64,000 bases of DNA, from NCBI RefSeq assembly GCF_041146795.1, contig NC_135176.1, positions 14,618,286 through 14,682,285 on the forward strand, written 5' to 3'. Origin of the DNA: Maylandia zebra (Eukaryota; Chordata; Actinopteri; Cichliformes; Cichlidae). The notes beneath the pieces were generated by a model that had not been told where the DNA came from, made no database searches, and saw only the letters and a list, made by a program, of their open reading frames with translations. Shown piece by piece: positions 1-24,563 of this stretch (the first letter of the stretch is position 1; each line of letters starts with the position of its first letter). The position numbers and the translations under genes were made by a program.

Positions 1-12268
<12,268 letters not shown>

Positions 12269-14070
12269 CCTCCCAAGGAATTAAAGGCAAAACCTTTGAG
12301 AGAAATGAGAAAGTGTTGGTTTCACAGCTCTGCCACTTGTTGTGCCTGCCACATATGGCAGGACAATGTTGGTGAAGACTTCTGAAGGACAGAGTGTGTC
12401 TCCTGCCTCTCCCGGGCTGAGTTATGAGGCAGAGGGATTGACTGTTGATTACAGCATCAAAAAGAGGTGGAGCAAAAACTGAAGCAGCATTTCACATGTT
12501 CATATATCAATGCAAGGACACTATAATAAAAACTGAATATAAATCAGGAAGAAGTTAGACAAGAGTTCATCAGACATGACCCCTTATTTATTTTTTTGCC
12601 ATTATTTTTTTTCTTTTCTCCTTCTTTATGTTCAATAAATAGGAGGGATCTTCACAAGTTACAGGGGAGATACAATTATGTTAAGTGTTTATCTGTTGGG
12701 TTATTCTACAACTAGAATACAATTTAGGCTTCATAAACTTTACAAATAAACCCCATACCCTTTATTTTATAATTAGCTGTTATGTATTTAAAGAAAATGA
12801 TAAATAAACCATAAAAAATCTCAAAGAAAAAGATGTTAACCATGGAATGTTAGGGACTGTGAAAAGAATGCAGTTATATAGATAAATAAAAATTGAAATG
12901 AATTAGCCTTGTGGAAAATGAGCGTTACATTGGTTACAGTAGCACATTCAAACTGGTCATAAAAGATTGGAAAAATACAAAATATGTCAAACAGGACTAA
13001 ACTTTGTTAGCACATCACGTGACCATGTGTTTTGTCACTTCTTTTTCCAGACTAAACAGGTTTCAGTGAAAGGATTGCACAGATGTGAGTCACAAATTAG
13101 ACTGAAACAATTATAAGAGTTATGTATTGAAACCATAATAGTTAATTTATAACTTATTATAATTGTCATATTTACCATGCAATTTGACTAGCAAGAGAAA
13201 AACGCCATTTTGCGGGAGTTCTCAAGAGCTAATTTGTATTTTAAAGAATATTTTGGATCTACTTTTTCAACAAATAGGTTTACATTTTGCCTCAGGACAG
13301 GTGTAATTTACACAACTATTGTGTTAGAGTCATTTTTAAATTTTTGGGTGGAACAGAAAACTCCTTACCTGCATGCAATAAAATTAGACCCAGACGATTT
13401 TATAAGCCGTACTATTAATTCGAACATTTCCATAAAATTAGACAGCTAATTCTGCACAAATAATGAATAACAGTAAATATGTTATTGAAATTACAATTCG
13501 GCAAAGTTATTAAGTTTTATGTTTGGTACAGCTACATACCAAGCACATACTTACTAATTTCCTTTAGAGGGCGGCAAAACCTCGGGGGCGAGTATGTCAT
13601 TAAATATCAATCCGGTTGTTCAGTGTGACGTCACTAGCCGTGTCTGGGCCTAAACTCCGCTGCAGGTCCATATATCAAACATCACTATGGCATTACTGAG
13701 AGTTGAAAAACTGTCTAAAGTCTTTCATCTTTAATAAAATGATCAGTGTTCTGCTCTACCAGGTGTAACAATTGAGTTTAACATCCAGGCATCCATGAAA
13801 ATGGAATTTATGACATTTAACGGAGTTAGAAGTTAGCAGGGAGTTAGCTCGCTAGCTTCTATCTAAATACAATATAGCATGTCCTGACTGCGGGGTTTTG
13901 GAAACAAATTAAAGCGTACAGCTATGTTATCACTTCCAGCATAAATGAAGACAGGAAACTAAACAGCAGTGACGTTTGTAGGGTTACTGAAGTTGGGCTA
14001 GCTGGTATATAATGATGTGCTACGTGACCGCTAGCGACACAGCTATGTTAGTATAATATAAACAAGCTAA

Positions 14071-15013
14071 TCAAAGGAGCTTGCAAAGAAAAGCGTCTGG
14101 ACTTCTTTAAGTTACTTGAAGACGTTTCGCCTCTCATCCGAGAAGCTTCTTCAGTTCTAAGGTCAAATGGTGGAGAGTCCCAGATATAAACCTAGTGGGA
14201 GTATCCCCCCACAGAGGGACAAAAGGACCCCCTGATGATCCTCTAATCGCCTGAGCCAAGGTGTGAAACTGGGTGTGGGTCCCAATCAGCCAGAGTTTCG
14301 GGTGAGTTCATTGTGAAACCTGGCCCCACCCTATCATGCGAATTCCTGAGATCAGATGGCCCAGGATGTGAGTGGGCGTTAAGGCGTCTGGGAAGGGATC
14401 TCAAAACTGGATTATAGATGGCTTCTTTCACTCCTCTTTCAAACCATCTGTCCTCTCTGTCCAAAATGTGAACATTGGCATCCTCGAAAGAGTGTCCTTT
14501 GTGCCAATGTTCACATTTTGGACAGAGAGGACAGATGGTTTGAAAGAGGAGTGAAAGAAGCCATCTATGTCCACTGTGAGCGACCATCTTTGAACAGAGG
14601 CGGTGGTTTACGACACCAACTGTCTGCCATCTATAATCCAGTTTTGAGATCCCTTCCCAGACGCCTTAACGCCCACTCACATCCTGGGCCATCTGATCTC
14701 AGGAATTCGCATGATAGGGTGGGGCCAGGTTTCACAATGAACTCACCCGAAACTCTGGCTGATTGGGACCCACACCCAGTTTCACACCTTGGCTCAGGCG
14801 ATTAGAGGATCATCAGGGGGTCCTTTTGTCCCTCTGTGGGGGAACACTCCCACTAGGTTTATATCTGGGACTCTCCACCATTTGACCTTAGAACTGAAGA
14901 AGCTTCTCGGATGAGAGGCGAAACGTCTTCAAGTAACTTAAAGAAGTCCAGACGCTTTTCTTTGCAAGCTCCTTTGACTACGATGACCTGGATGACTGAG
15001 AATCTTCACAGAC
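14071..15013. mobile_element. Penelope-like element, 5'-truncated, as a fold-back inverted dimer
   Basis: Two copies of the 3' end of a Penelope-type retroelement face each other. Left arm 14071-14480 (read on -) and right arm 14502-14977 (read on +) are almost identical, with a 21-base spacer. Both arms encode the C-terminal part downstream of the GIY-YIG endonuclease, with the motifs DREDRWFERGVKEAIY and LPRRLNAHSH. The insertion is flanked by a perfect 13-bp duplication, ATAAACAAGCTAA, at 14058-14070 and 15014-15026. The left arm lacks 66 bp that the right arm has; the missing block is bounded by direct repeats GCCATCTAT (14560 and 14626 in the right arm). Reverse transcriptase is absent, so it is not autonomous. 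Confidence 0.85.
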
Positions 15014-15176
15014 ATAAACAAGCTAACTTTTTTCCACTCTATAAAAGTTAACGTGAGGATTCTCGGTGGTCAGGAACAAATGTAATCGCATGGCAGGATG
15101 CTGTAAAAGAATCAAACTTCAGCCAGGAGAACAACTGAGATAATCCATCCACAATACGAGGTTAGTCATTCATGTA

Positions 15177-15940
15177 ACAGCACCATGCAGGACAGACGAG
15201 CTCTACAGAGGGTTGTGCGGTCAGCTGAGCGCACCATCCGCTCCAAGCTCCCTGACCTGCACTCAATCTACAGCAGGCGGTGCTGGACCAAGGCCAGGAA
15301 GATCGTGAAGGACCTCAGCCATCCCAACAACAGACTGTTCTCTCTGTTGAGGTCAGGAAAGCGATTCCGCTCCCTGAAGACCAACACAGAGAGACTGAGG
15401 AGGAGCTTCTTCCCGCAGGCGATACGGTCTCTCAATCACACCACCACACAGTACTGACCCACACATATGGTTCTTACACACACACTGGACTTTCTGGACA
15501 TTGTTTTTGCACAACACTGGTCACTATATTCTTCATTTCCAGTTAATACTTGTACAGCTGCTGTTATTGTGTATATATTTATTTATATTTAGATTTCTTC
15601 ATACATTCTTATATAGTTCTATATTGTGTATTGTGTATTTTGTTGTACAGTTATTTTATTTTCAACTTTAATTTATATATTTTATCTTATTCTTCCCAGT
15701 TAAATTTACCCTTCATTCTAATTTGTGTTGTACAGTTATTTCATTTTTAACCTTAATTTATATTTTATTCCTTCCTAGTTAAATTTACCCTTTTTAATTT
15801 TTCATATTTATTTCCTATCTTATTCATAGCCTTTCCTTTTTTGTTTTCTTTAGGTCACGAGCAGTTGTCCAAGCATTTCACTACATATCGTACTGTGTAT
15901 GACTGTGTACGTGACAAATAAAATTTGAATTTGAATTTGA
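15177..15940 (+). mobile_element. 3' end of an L2/CR1-type non-LTR retrotransposon
   Basis: A 90-codon open frame at 15185-15457 ends the reverse-transcriptase polyprotein of L2/CR1-like elements (motifs KLPDLHSIYSRR, DLSHPNNRLFSLL, RFRSLKTNTERLRRSFFPQA). It is followed by an AT-rich 3' UTR and a terminal array of TTTGAA units at 15924-15940. Such short tandem tails are typical of this group rather than poly(A). The pentamer ATGTA flanks it on both sides. It is severely 5'-truncated and sits inside copy A of the inverted-repeat element. Confidence 0.75.
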
Positions 15941-16184
15941 ATGTACTTCTGCATGGGCTGGGCTGTTACATCCTAAGGTTTTAAAAACTGAGCTTAAATA
16001 AATGATTAGTGGTAATAAAAGCCGAGGGAGGTCAACAGTGATCACTGACTGTTTTAGGAGCTTTTTGAGATTAAATAGAAGAAAATACATAACATTAAAC
16101 ATGTTAACAACACAAAAGCCATATTAAACGCAGACTACTTTAGGCCCGGAAGTAGGATTCGTCACGACAGCACTTAACAATCGG

Positions 16185-16233
16185 ATAGAAGAAGAAAACC
16201 GTGCGTCGGTAAAATAGTTCCCTCTTCAGTCAG
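16185..16233 (+). promoter_or_regulatory. nfrkb: nfrkb 5' non-coding first exon (3' part) and splice donor
   Basis: The sequence ends CTTCAGTCAG followed by GTAAGAG, a strong splice donor. The next exon holds the start codon at 16583 after an acceptor in the 16560-16580 region. The transcription start is not visible; it probably lies just upstream, at or inside the end of the inverted-repeat element. Inferred from position and splice site only. Confidence 0.5.
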
Positions 16234-16582
16234 GTAAGAGCTACCAACAGTTTTTAATCACTTGCATCTATATGAGCACAGTATTTTTCCATTTTATTCT
16301 ATTAGCCAGCATACTGCACAGAGTACTATCATTGGTGGCTAACCTAAATCCCAGCTTAGTGAGTAGAGACCGTATATAGACGCGTCATATTGAGCTTCCT
16401 GCTAGCTTAGCTTAGCACCTTAGCGTAGTTTGTTATGAGGTGTTTCGTTGCTGTGGATGGTTTTGTTTGCTTGCGCTACAACACTACCCCAAAACTATTT
16501 AATGAACAACGTGAATAAGTGAAAAGACGTATTCCGAGGGTTTGTGATCATGTGAAATACTTGAAGGTGGGAACAGAGGAGA

Positions 16583-19500
16583 ATGGACGCCCTTGCACAC
16601 ATGCTTTCGGACCCTCTTGATCCAAAAGAAGAGAACGATGAGCAAATCACCGAGGAGTGCATGCTGGGGAACTGCAGAGTGAGCCTTCCAGAGGACCTCC
16701 TGGAGGACGTGAGTTGTTTGGCATTTAGTTGCGAAATTATCCTCTTTTCTGCTGTTTCACGGTTCATATTTTGCTTCACATATCTTCATATGTTGCTGTT
16801 CACTTCTTTTTACGACAGCCTGAAATTTTCTTCTCTGTGCTGAGTGAAAGCACTTGGCGTGAAGTACTGACAGATTCCCAGCGGCAGCACCTTCGTCAGT
16901 TTCTGCCGCAGTTTCCTGAGAACAATAGTGTGGAGCAGGACAGTACCATCAGTGACCTATTCAATAATAAAAATTTTAACTTTGGGAACCCCCTTCATCT
17001 TGCACAAAAACTATTCAGAGGTGCTTACCACTTTACTTTACTGCTGAGAAGAGTGAATGATGCTGAATTGATTTTTGAAGCAGTTACTCATCACATCTCT
17101 TGTTATCCCAACCCAGATGGTTACTTCAATCCTGAGGTGGTCAAGTACAGACAACTGTGTGCCAAGTCCCAGAGGAAACGACAGGTGCACTGCCTTCAGC
17201 AGTATTACCACAGGCTGCTGAAGCAGATCCTCGTCTCCAGAAAGGTATTTGTGTTTTTTAAGTTTGTGGAAGATTGCGCACAGCCTCTTAGCTTCTGTCT
17301 GTGTCTGTGAGTTTTGATGTATTTCTTGTTGCAGGAGCTGCTGGACTTTGCAGTACAAAATGGTCTGGACTTTCCACATAAAAGAAGGTTACCAACCAAA
17401 ACCCATGCAGAAATGCGGGAGGCAAGGGTGACAAGAAGATTGAGTCGCATAATGAAGGAGGTCAAAGCTGAGTGTGGGGACAGCAATGCTTCATCTGATG
17501 ATGATGGTTTGTCTGGTCTTGGATGAGTGTTTCTAATGCTAATTACATTCTTTTGTAATCTATGAAGCACTTCATTGACAGCTAACATGAATATGAAAAA
17601 TTGAGAGCAAACTTAAACATACAGATTGATTGATACATCAATTTGAATCATCACAAGACTGACCATACCAGTTCCTTTGGATGCCTTCCAGATATATCAC
17701 CATGGACTCCGGCACCTCAGTCACCCTCTTCTCCAACACCCACGGTCTCAGTCAGAGTACTACCAAGCCTCTCCACTCAAGACATGAAGAGTACTGGTAC
17801 GTGATTTGTCGTGTACCCTGAATAATGTTACTGTGTTGTTTAAGCACAGGAAGTGTGTGTTTTTTTTTTTTTTTGTTTTGTTTTGTTTTTTTGTTTGTTT
17901 GTTTTTGTTTTTTTATACATAATTTGTTATCATTGTTATTATTATGATTATCATAACAGAAAAAATAGAACTTGGTGAGCAGGATTTGAAAGTCATGCTG
18001 CAGAATCATCGTGAGAAGAGGAAGCGACAACCGGTAAGTTGCAAGAGACGGAGACAAAACGCATGATTCTCATAAGGTTTGTTCACTATATCTTTAATGA
18101 CTTTTTTTTAATTTTATTTATTTATTTATTTTTATTCCTAGGACCATCCAGACTTGATAACCTCTGATATCCACCTTGGAGACATACTTTCAAGAGCAAA
18201 CATGGGTCGTAAAGGGACTATGCGTGAGTAAATGTGTTTAAAATATCCACTTTTTAAATGTTTTAATGAAACATTAAAAAATTGATGACCGTTTTTGTTA
18301 GAAATCTACAAAGAGAACTCCAGAATTTAAAAAAAGCAACAAATAGGGGGTTAAAATTATATCGGAATAGAAGGCCTTAAATACTCATATACAGTCCACC
18401 TCAGCTTTCACAGCTTATGTCACAATGAAACACATGAGTTGTACCTCGAGCTTCAAGAAAGACTTATGTAATAGTGAACGTCTGGGGAGGTATACAAAAA
18501 AAGTAATGAAAACCTTTATGTCATCCATCTTTCTTAAAAGGGAGCGCATTGGTATGTGGAAACTTTGATACAGAATGTCAGTACTTTCAGATTACACTGT
18601 GACACTGATAATATTGTTTGTCTTTGTTTATTTCAATTGTCACAGCACTCTTCGATCTGTCTTTGCCTAAGAAGAAGATCAGAGATGAGAGAAGGAAGAA
18701 GAAAATGAGGACGATAAAAGTTGAATCTGAGGACACCTGTGACACTCTTGCACCTCCAGACACCCCATCAGCTCCACCAGCAAACATGATCAACTCCCTG
18801 CCAGATGCACCGTCTACCCCGCTAACCAACATTAAGGAGGAGTGAGTCTAGCAAATTGCTGGTGTCAAAATGTAACTGTATAGTCTGGCTAGATGATGGA
18901 TCCTCTTCTTCTACTTATCAGTATTATTATTATTATTATTATTATTGCAGAGTTGTGGAGGAGTATCTAAGCAGTCCCGTTCCAGTTGAGGAAATAGTCG
19001 CCAGTTTTTTCAGTTTGCTGGAAAACATCTTGAGGACAGAAGGTCCTGCCAGTACTTCAGTGGTAAGCGCTAATTTCGGCCTGCATACATGTTTTAAATT
19101 TTGTAACATCCCTGTAGAGAATTTAACACCATTAATTTAATCCCTCAGTTGGAGGAGAAAGTTCAAATATGGCAGTCATCTCCAGCAAGTTCCATTAATG
19201 CATGGTTTTCTTCAGCCTCGTGCTGGTCTGACTTGGTTGTTCAAGCCCTGCAGTTTCTTGCAGGAGAGACTAAAGGTGAGTAGCAATGGTCACTCACACT
19301 AAAACAGTATTTTTTTTTTACCCCGTGTTGGAGTGGGAAGAAATATCCAAGTATTTACCTCTGCACTCTTCTGTTTGTAAATCAGATGGCATGATGGCAC
19401 TTCCCAGTGGCTTTTCTCCATTTGTGGAATTTTCTGATGAATGTCAACAGTGGAGGTGGATCGGTAAGCACATTCAAACGCAGCAATACCTGGCCTGAAG

Positions 19501-22500
19501 TAGTGCTTGTTGTTGGTGGTCGTCAAAGGAGATTAACATTCACAATTTCTTTTAGGTCCCACTCAGGATACAGAGAAGGATTTGAGTGCACTGTGTCAGT
19601 TGTGGTTAGACTCCAAAGATTTCATTGTCAAGGTAAAAAAAAAAATATTACTACAAAAAATGCCGTGTGACTTGTACACTTGTGACATTGTACAGCTTGT
19701 ACAATGCTGTACGTTAGTTGTGTTTTATCAGTTTTATCTCTGACAATATTTAAAAAGGCTTTTTATCTTCAACAGACAGAAAATGAAGAAACATTAGACA
19801 TGACCTCTCCCACACCGAGACTGTAAGCTTCAGCAATTTATGATTTTTATTGCTAATTTCATGTTTTCTGCTTGTTTCTTGAATTATTGTGACATTAAAG
19901 TTATTCTTAAGAAGTGTAATACACGTATATGTAAGCTCCTAATTTTTTTTTTTTTCCCCCTCTTCACACAGTTCAACTGATTATGTCGTGCGTCCCAGCA
20001 CTGGAGATGAGAGACAAGTGTTTCAAGTCCAGGTTTGCTTTTGTGCTGCAACGTTTAAAGTGATCTGCACATCTGGCCTGACATACCCTCTCTGAAGTCC
20101 ACATACTTTTTTTTCTTTTTAATTATTAGGAGCAGCAACGGTACAACCAGCCACATAAGGCTTTCACGTTTAGGATGCATGGCTTTGAATCTGTGGTGGG
20201 TCCAGTTAAAGGAGTGTTCGATAAGGAGATGTCACTAAACAAAGCCAGGGAGCACACGCTGCTGCGCTCAGACCGACCACCATACGTCACCATTCTTTCT
20301 CTGGGTTAGAGCTTCTGTTTTACGTGGATTCCATTGATGTGGGGACTCACTGCTTTAGCAGCAAAGCCATTCGTATGACTTTTGCCTCTTTTCTTTTTTT
20401 CTAGTACGGGATGCAGCAGCCAGATTACCCAATGGGGAGGGAACGAGAGCAGAGATCTGTGAACTGCTGAAAGACTCACAGTTTCTTGCTCCAGATGTCA
20501 CAAGTGCACAGGCATGAAAGAGTTTTCCCTTCTTTTTTTCCTCTTCATTAAGTTTTTTCTCTGTGTCCCTTATCATTTTTCATAATTACAGATGACTTCT
20601 TTGTTGTGTTTGATTATGAATTGACCACTTTTCAGAGACAGACACTGGCTTTAAGCTTTAGCCTTTTAGTGACATTTTCCGTGAGTAAGGAGCTTTGCTT
20701 TCCATTTAGGTGAATACAGTTGTCAGCGGGGCTCTGGATAGACTTCACTATGAGAAAGACCCCTGTGTCAAGTATGACATCGGCCGCAAACTGTGGATTT
20801 ACCTGCACCGCAATCGCAGCCAGGAAGAGTTTGGTAAGCCACAAAGCTTATTTCAAAATATTTCTGGTTTATGGAGCTGCCTTAAAGAACAGTGTCTTGT
20901 TTTTACTCAACATCAGGATACAGTACTCTGCTCTGTATGAAGGACATTATCAGAAGACATTAGGAGCCTACTAAAATCTGACCGTTTCTTGTACAATATC
21001 TTACTTGTTTGGTTTGCTGGCTCTTGGCCCTGTCCACGTCTCCATGAGGTGTTACAGATTAACTCTAATTATCGCTTTTATTGCACTTGTTGTCCTCAAC
21101 TCAACTAACATTAACTGGTTTATTTCCTGCTTGATTCTGCTCCTGTTGTGTGCGTGAGTCATGGCACATTTAACATTAGCATCAAGCAAAATGAACTACC
21201 TTTATCATCTCTTTCCATGTGAAGAAAAGACATTTCATTTGTAAAAGCCTCTTTAGCTCTGTTAGATACAGAAAATGACTTAATCACTGAGCAGTGGAGG
21301 GAAAAAAACTTATTCTTTGGTTTATTTGTCCTATCCAGAGAGGATCCACCAGGCTCAAGCTGCAGCTGCAAAAGCAAGAAAAGCTCTACAGCAAAAACCG
21401 AAACCAGCAGCTAAACCTGTAAGTCCACAGGAAAAAAAACAAACACCCAACAGCATTTACTGGGGGAAATAACCATTTACCAATTATTGTTTTGATTAAT
21501 CTTTGTTTTTATGGTTTAGAAGTCTGGAAGCAAAGATGGAGGCAACAAAACTGGATTTTTGGAAGCAGGACAGGATATAGGTTCTAATCCCATGTCACCA
21601 ATCCCGACGACACCCACTCCGAACACACCTGGAACCCCCAAATCACCCTTACCCTCCACAGTCACCACACCAACAAAAACCAGAGTCCCAGATACAATCA
21701 AAACCAGCCCAGGGTCAGTGTGCCATATTTTTTTTTTTTTTTTTCTTATTTATATTGTCTAGAACATACGTTTTGATTCATTTGTGCAATTTCAAATCAA
21801 CTCTTGTCTGTTGCTTCTGCTCCCTCTTGTACGCCTAGTGTTCTTCTTGTGTCCCCTCCATCGTTGCCCCAGCTGGGAACTATTTTGCCCACAAGTCAGG
21901 CTTGTCCACCAGCTTCACAGCCAGTTACATCCCACGCAGCTCGTATAGTGAGTCACCTGACGGCAGGTTCTCTTCCACAAGTACGAGTCGTTCCTGCTCA
22001 GCCTGGCCTGGGGTCATCGGCAGGAAGTCAGCAAGCCACACTGGTACATCAGACCCCTCACCAGATCCGGATGCCAGTGTCAGTGTCTGCTAAAGGAATT
22101 TCACAGGTACCAAAAACAACTAGTAATTTTTAAAAGATGGATGGATGGTTGTTGGAAATGTACAATTAATTCTGTCTGTGTTTGTTGTGTATGTCAACAG
22201 GCTGTGGTGTCTGTGCCTTTAAGAAGTCAACCTGCTAGCAGTCCAGTCCAGGTTCCAACTACATTGTCTGTGTCAGCTGTAACTGTGGCCAAACCTCAAT
22301 CTGGATCACCTGGTAGCCCAGCTACCAACCCTGCTTCTCCAGCTGTGCTGCAAGGAGTCACCAGCCCAAACATCAAACAGGTTGAGCATTTTCTTTTAAC
22401 TGTATATATTTGGGTATCTACTATCTGAAGGGCCCTTTAATAAAGACGACTACAGTGCAACAGTGGTGCATAGTTATTAACCGTATAGTAGAGATGTTCC

Positions 22501-24563
22501 CTTAAATGTCAGATGCTTACAGATATACACATGAATAAACAAATTTGACTCCTTACAATCTCAGCGCAACAACTATAGTTGAAATGTAGTTTAACTGAGT
22601 AGTATACAGGAAGAGGATGGTGACAGGAAAAAAATCCTTGAAGGCCGTTTACCAATTAATGATCCCATGATTTATTATTTGTATAATTATCATTATAATA
22701 ATTATTATTTGCAGGTGTCTATCACAGGACAACTGGGAGTAAAGTCTCCAGGAGCAGGAATTCCTATCACAGCTACAAACCTTCGCATCCAAGGCAAAGA
22801 TGTCCTACGCCTCCCACCATCGTCCATAACCACAGATGCTAAAGGCCAAACAGTGCTGCGGATCACCCCAGACATGATGGCAACACTTGCCAAATCCCCA
22901 GTTACGACCGTCAAGCTCACTTCTGACTTTCTGGGCTCTGCCTCCACAGGCGGCAAGAGCATATCAGCCACTCTTCACGTGACACCACCCCATCCTTCAC
23001 CTTCTTCGGTGTCCAGTGCTGCATCCTGTACTGGGGAAGTACAGACCACTAAAGCAGGACACGTTGCCTCGACCTTGTTAAAGGCTGCAGGAGACACGAC
23101 CATTCGTTTGATGCCCACGTTGGCCGTCACTGTGGCCGACCAAAAATCTAGGACCTTCTCCACTGTGACTTCCCCAGACAAGACCGGCGCCACAATTCGG
23201 ATAATGCCGGGCCTGGGTGTAATTCCACAGAAACCAGGTCAGACCATCACAATGACCACCACCACTGGCAGTAAACCTCTCACAGCAAGTACATGTGCTA
23301 ACGTAGTGACCATGCCTGCCAGTGTTGTGGCCGGTGCTAAAGGGATCACAGTGGCTTCTGGAGCTTCGGGGTCACCTCTGACGCTAGGAACAGCTACAGC
23401 TACTGTGCGACAGGTCCCTACTACAGTTGTCACCACACAAACGGTTAGAGAAATATTCAGTGTTATTCATCACTATAACACACTGTTGAATCCAACAATG
23501 TTATCTAATGCATGTCTTAAGAAGGGTTTAAGTGTGAGAGTTAACCAAACAGCTTACAGTTACTGAAAAGATTATCCCAACTATGTGTAACTATCTGTTA
23601 AAACTAGAGATAGTTAATGTTTTAACGGGTTGGTAATTTATTGATTTACATGGTTTCCTCAAATGAAAACCAGGAACTGATAAGCAAGGAATGCATCCAC
23701 CTGTTCCTCGCTTTCTCCAAACATACAGTCAGCTTGCATTCAGCAAGTCATTTCACTGCAGACTTTTGTTTTTCTTTAGTGATCTATAATAGGATATTCT
23801 CAATAATGGGAATTTTGAATTTTACCTTATTTAAATGATTGCTTTAAGTGTACTGTAAAACCATCAATAACAGGCCCAAACCATTCTGTTCTTTGAACAC
23901 TGTAGGGGAAGTTACCCGCACGGATCACAGTCCCCCTGTCTGTCCTCAATCAGCCACTGAAGAGCAAGAGTGTTGTAACGACACCCATTGTGAAAGGAAG
24001 CCTGAACACAAAGTAAGCCTGCACAGATTTAGACTTTTCGCTTTCATTTTATTGTGAAGGTTAATGCTCTAAGATATAATTTTATTTCAGCAATTTGTGT
24101 GTTTTCTTGACATTATAACAGTAGAAGTGCACATTTTTGCAGTTGATCTATATTTATACATTTCTCTCTCCTGTGTGAGCAGTATTAGCAGCCTGGGCAG
24201 AAACATCATTCTCACCACCATGCCTGCTGGCACGAAGCTGATTGCAGGAAACAAACCTGTCAGTTTTGTCACAGCGCAACAGTTCCAACAGCTTCAGCAG
24301 CAAGGACAGGCCACACAGGTTTTTGTAGATGCTTTTCATTTTTAGCACATATAGTGATTTCATTTTATAGTTTCTGTTCAGATCAAACAAATACAGAGAA
24401 TTATCTACCATCTTATACTCTTCAGGTTCGGATCCAGACAGTTCCAGCGCAGCAGGTTCAGCACATGGCTGCAGGCTCCCCAAAATCTGTTTCAACAGTC
24501 GTAGTCACAACAGCACCTTCACCAAAATGTACGCCTGATACTCCACCGGCTCCACAACAGTGA
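16583..24563 (+). CDS. nfrkb: Nuclear factor related to kappa-B-binding protein (INO80 complex subunit G)
   Basis: Regulatory subunit of the INO80 remodeller; the N-terminal DEUBAD domain binds and inhibits the deubiquitinase UCHL5. Coding exons: 16583-16708, 16819-17020, 17117-17244, 17335-17506, 17692-17796, 17960-18033, 18142-18223, 18646-18841, 18951-19062, 19149-19275, 19386-19463, 19556-19632, 19776-19822, 19972-20032, 20130-20304, 20405-20511, 20710-20833, 21339-21418, 21520-21713, 21839-22106, 22201-22380, 22715-23443, 23906-24012, 24183-24318, 24426-24563. They total 3,825 bases, exactly 1,275 codons with stop, near the human 1,299 aa. DEUBAD is in exons 1-3 (SLPEDLLED, EIFFSVLSESTW, FLPQFPEN). 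The winged-helix-like domain covers roughly 20130-20833 (KAFTFRMHGFESVVGPVKGV, PCVKYDIGRKLWIYLHR). The C-terminal third is low-complexity Ser/Thr/Pro with the conserved LRLPPSSITTDAKGQTVLRI. One intron uses a GC donor (20512). Confidence 0.97.

Larger units (their letters stand above)
13612..16184 (-). mobile_element. Copy A of an ~850-bp element with long terminal inverted repeats, split by two later insertions
   Basis: The two ends are inverted repeats of each other: CCGGTTGTTCAGTG at 13612 and, on the other strand, CCGATTGTTAAGTG ending at 16184. The match continues more loosely for about 60 bp inward (GGCCTAAA near both ends). After removing the Penelope and LINE insertions about 848 bp remain. 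This remainder aligns along its length, in opposite orientation, with 50637-51540. There is no coding frame and no clear target duplication, so the superfamily is unknown. It ends about 50 bp before the nfrkb splice donor at 16234, so it must contribute to or border that gene's promoter and first exon. Confidence 0.65.

Noticed and set aside
14243..14805. Two mirror-image frames that look like a duplicated host gene (DREDRWFERGV)
   Set aside because: The sequence is the C-terminal part of a Penelope-like polyprotein, and the mirror arrangement is the fold-back dimer.
17021..17116. A longer nfrkb exon 2 through 17244 without an intron
   Set aside because: Comparison with the known protein (KLFR directly joined to DG-FNPEVV) and good GT/AG sites favour an intron. 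Total length is a multiple of three either way, so retention is kept as a finding.
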